DNA of 64,000 nucleotides from Osedax frankpressi (taxonomy: Eukaryota; Annelida; Polychaeta; Sabellida; Siboglinidae): assembly GCA_964035775.1 (NCBI GenBank), contig OZ038316.1, positions 3,000,420-3,064,419 of the forward strand, written 5' to 3'. The position numbers and the translations under genes were made by a program. The notes below the pieces were generated by a model. That model was not told the origin of the DNA. It saw only the letters and a program-made list of their open reading frames with translations, and searched no databases. Each line of letters begins with the position of its first letter. The first letter of the stretch is position 1. Positions 63,216 to 64,000 of the stretch are shown here, one piece after another.

Positions 63216-64000
63216 TTTAGTAATAATTAATTGATAAAGTAATAATTAAAAATATACGATAATCGGAAAATAAATCATGTTTGATTAGGATTACTATTGA
63301 ATATCTAATAGTAATGTTTTAATAAGAGTCATAGGTCATTGGATTATCGCTGTAGAGTCTCATAGATAATAGCAAAGACGGGTAAACAAGCAATATGAGA
63401 TTTTATGATAAACAAGAGAGTGGGTGGTACGATGACTCATTCCGAAAATAAAGTATAGATAGCATCATAGTACGAGCTGCAGCGTCTGAGTGAGGGGTTG
63501 TGGGGGGTGTGATTAGGAAGTACCCGAGTACTACTCACCTCCCCAATCGGAGTTACCGCTGGCAGTACGACGTCTATTGTCATTTGACTGCCAATCACCG
63601 TAGCTGGAGGCATTCCAATTCTACAATGGGGTAAATACATGGGGTTAGAGTTCAAACTGTGGGGTCATATGTTCATTAATTGAACTTGGTTTAGAGACAA
63701 AACTAATGTAACAAAGGTGAATTCGATACTTTGCAGTTAAATGGTGTCTAGGATGTAGGTAGAGATTCTGAGTTTGTAGTAGTGCGATATAAGTTCTGCG
63801 GAGGATGTGAAAAGACAGTAAACAAGCTGAACCAGATGAGACTACCGTATTCTAGTGTGTGTGTAATAATTAGTGAATAAACAAACCAATAATAGAGAAG
63901 AGACAAGTCGAGTAAAAAACAAAGGGTACATTGGAGTTTTTTTATCTTCGCCTACTCATAAATAACCTCATTGTGTGGATTGGCGATGAGAAAGATTTTT
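63216..64000. other. Right end of window, one candidate minus-strand exon
   Basis: A possible exon at 63,620-63,539 (acceptor ATTGTAG, donor GTGAGT) reads NWNASSYGDWQSNDN and RRRTASGNSDWG in one frame, low-complexity but protein-like. It may belong to a gene continuing beyond 64,000. No other feature is supported. Confidence 0.25.

Overview
This window is a piece of an animal (metazoan) nuclear chromosome. It is extremely AT-rich, its genes are split into many short exons, and the introns are packed with tandem repeats. No long open reading frame is a real gene: every long one runs through a repeat array. The genes appear only when exons of about 30 to 260 bases are joined at GT..AG borders with matching phase. 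I assembled four genes that fit end to end in phase (Mahogunin-type RING ligase MGRN1, nucleosome assembly protein NAP1, UBA-like protein UBALD, and a 230-residue coiled-coil protein), one partial gene for a protein with repeated DWFxHD motifs, and two weak candidates. The gene set is animal-typical, but I cannot name the species.

Layout. 353-6766 (minus): five exons of the DWFxHD-repeat gene, running off the left edge. Its introns hold six arrays, including a 4.3-kb array of an 11-bp unit upstream of 6766. 11,100-14,550: microsatellites and AT-rich DNA. 14,557-17,094: decayed PIF/Harbinger-like DNA transposon with terminal inverted repeats, TTA target duplication and a BESS-like reading frame. 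17,100-21,270: AT-rich, nothing recognised. 21,270-32,248 (plus): coiled-coil gene with an 8.8-kb first intron carrying two large arrays. 32,603-34,505 (minus): NAP1, convergent with it. 37,556-57,525 (minus): MGRN1, 15 coding exons. 57,970-62,600 (plus): UBALD, head-to-head with MGRN1 across 444 bp. 62,736-64,000: weak candidate exons.

The most striking feature is how the arrays relate to splicing. Many introns have a private minisatellite that begins within a few to about 30 bases of a splice site. On the sense strand the arrays beside acceptors are mostly pyrimidine-rich, and in several cases the acceptor itself, or the acceptor plus the first bases of the exon, is the terminal unit of the array. 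MGRN1 intron 10 is array from donor to acceptor. Its 11-bp unit, shared with the array in the DWFxHD gene, equals nucleotides 1-11 of the let-7 microRNA on one strand, so the sense transcripts carry hundreds of CUACCUCA let-7 seed matches. A 22-bp array in MGRN1 intron 8 is partly complementary to intron 10 in register, and the two bracket the exons encoding the RING finger. The 5' splice sites are also unusual: about two thirds have T at +3 (GTTAGT, GTTTGT) instead of A or G.
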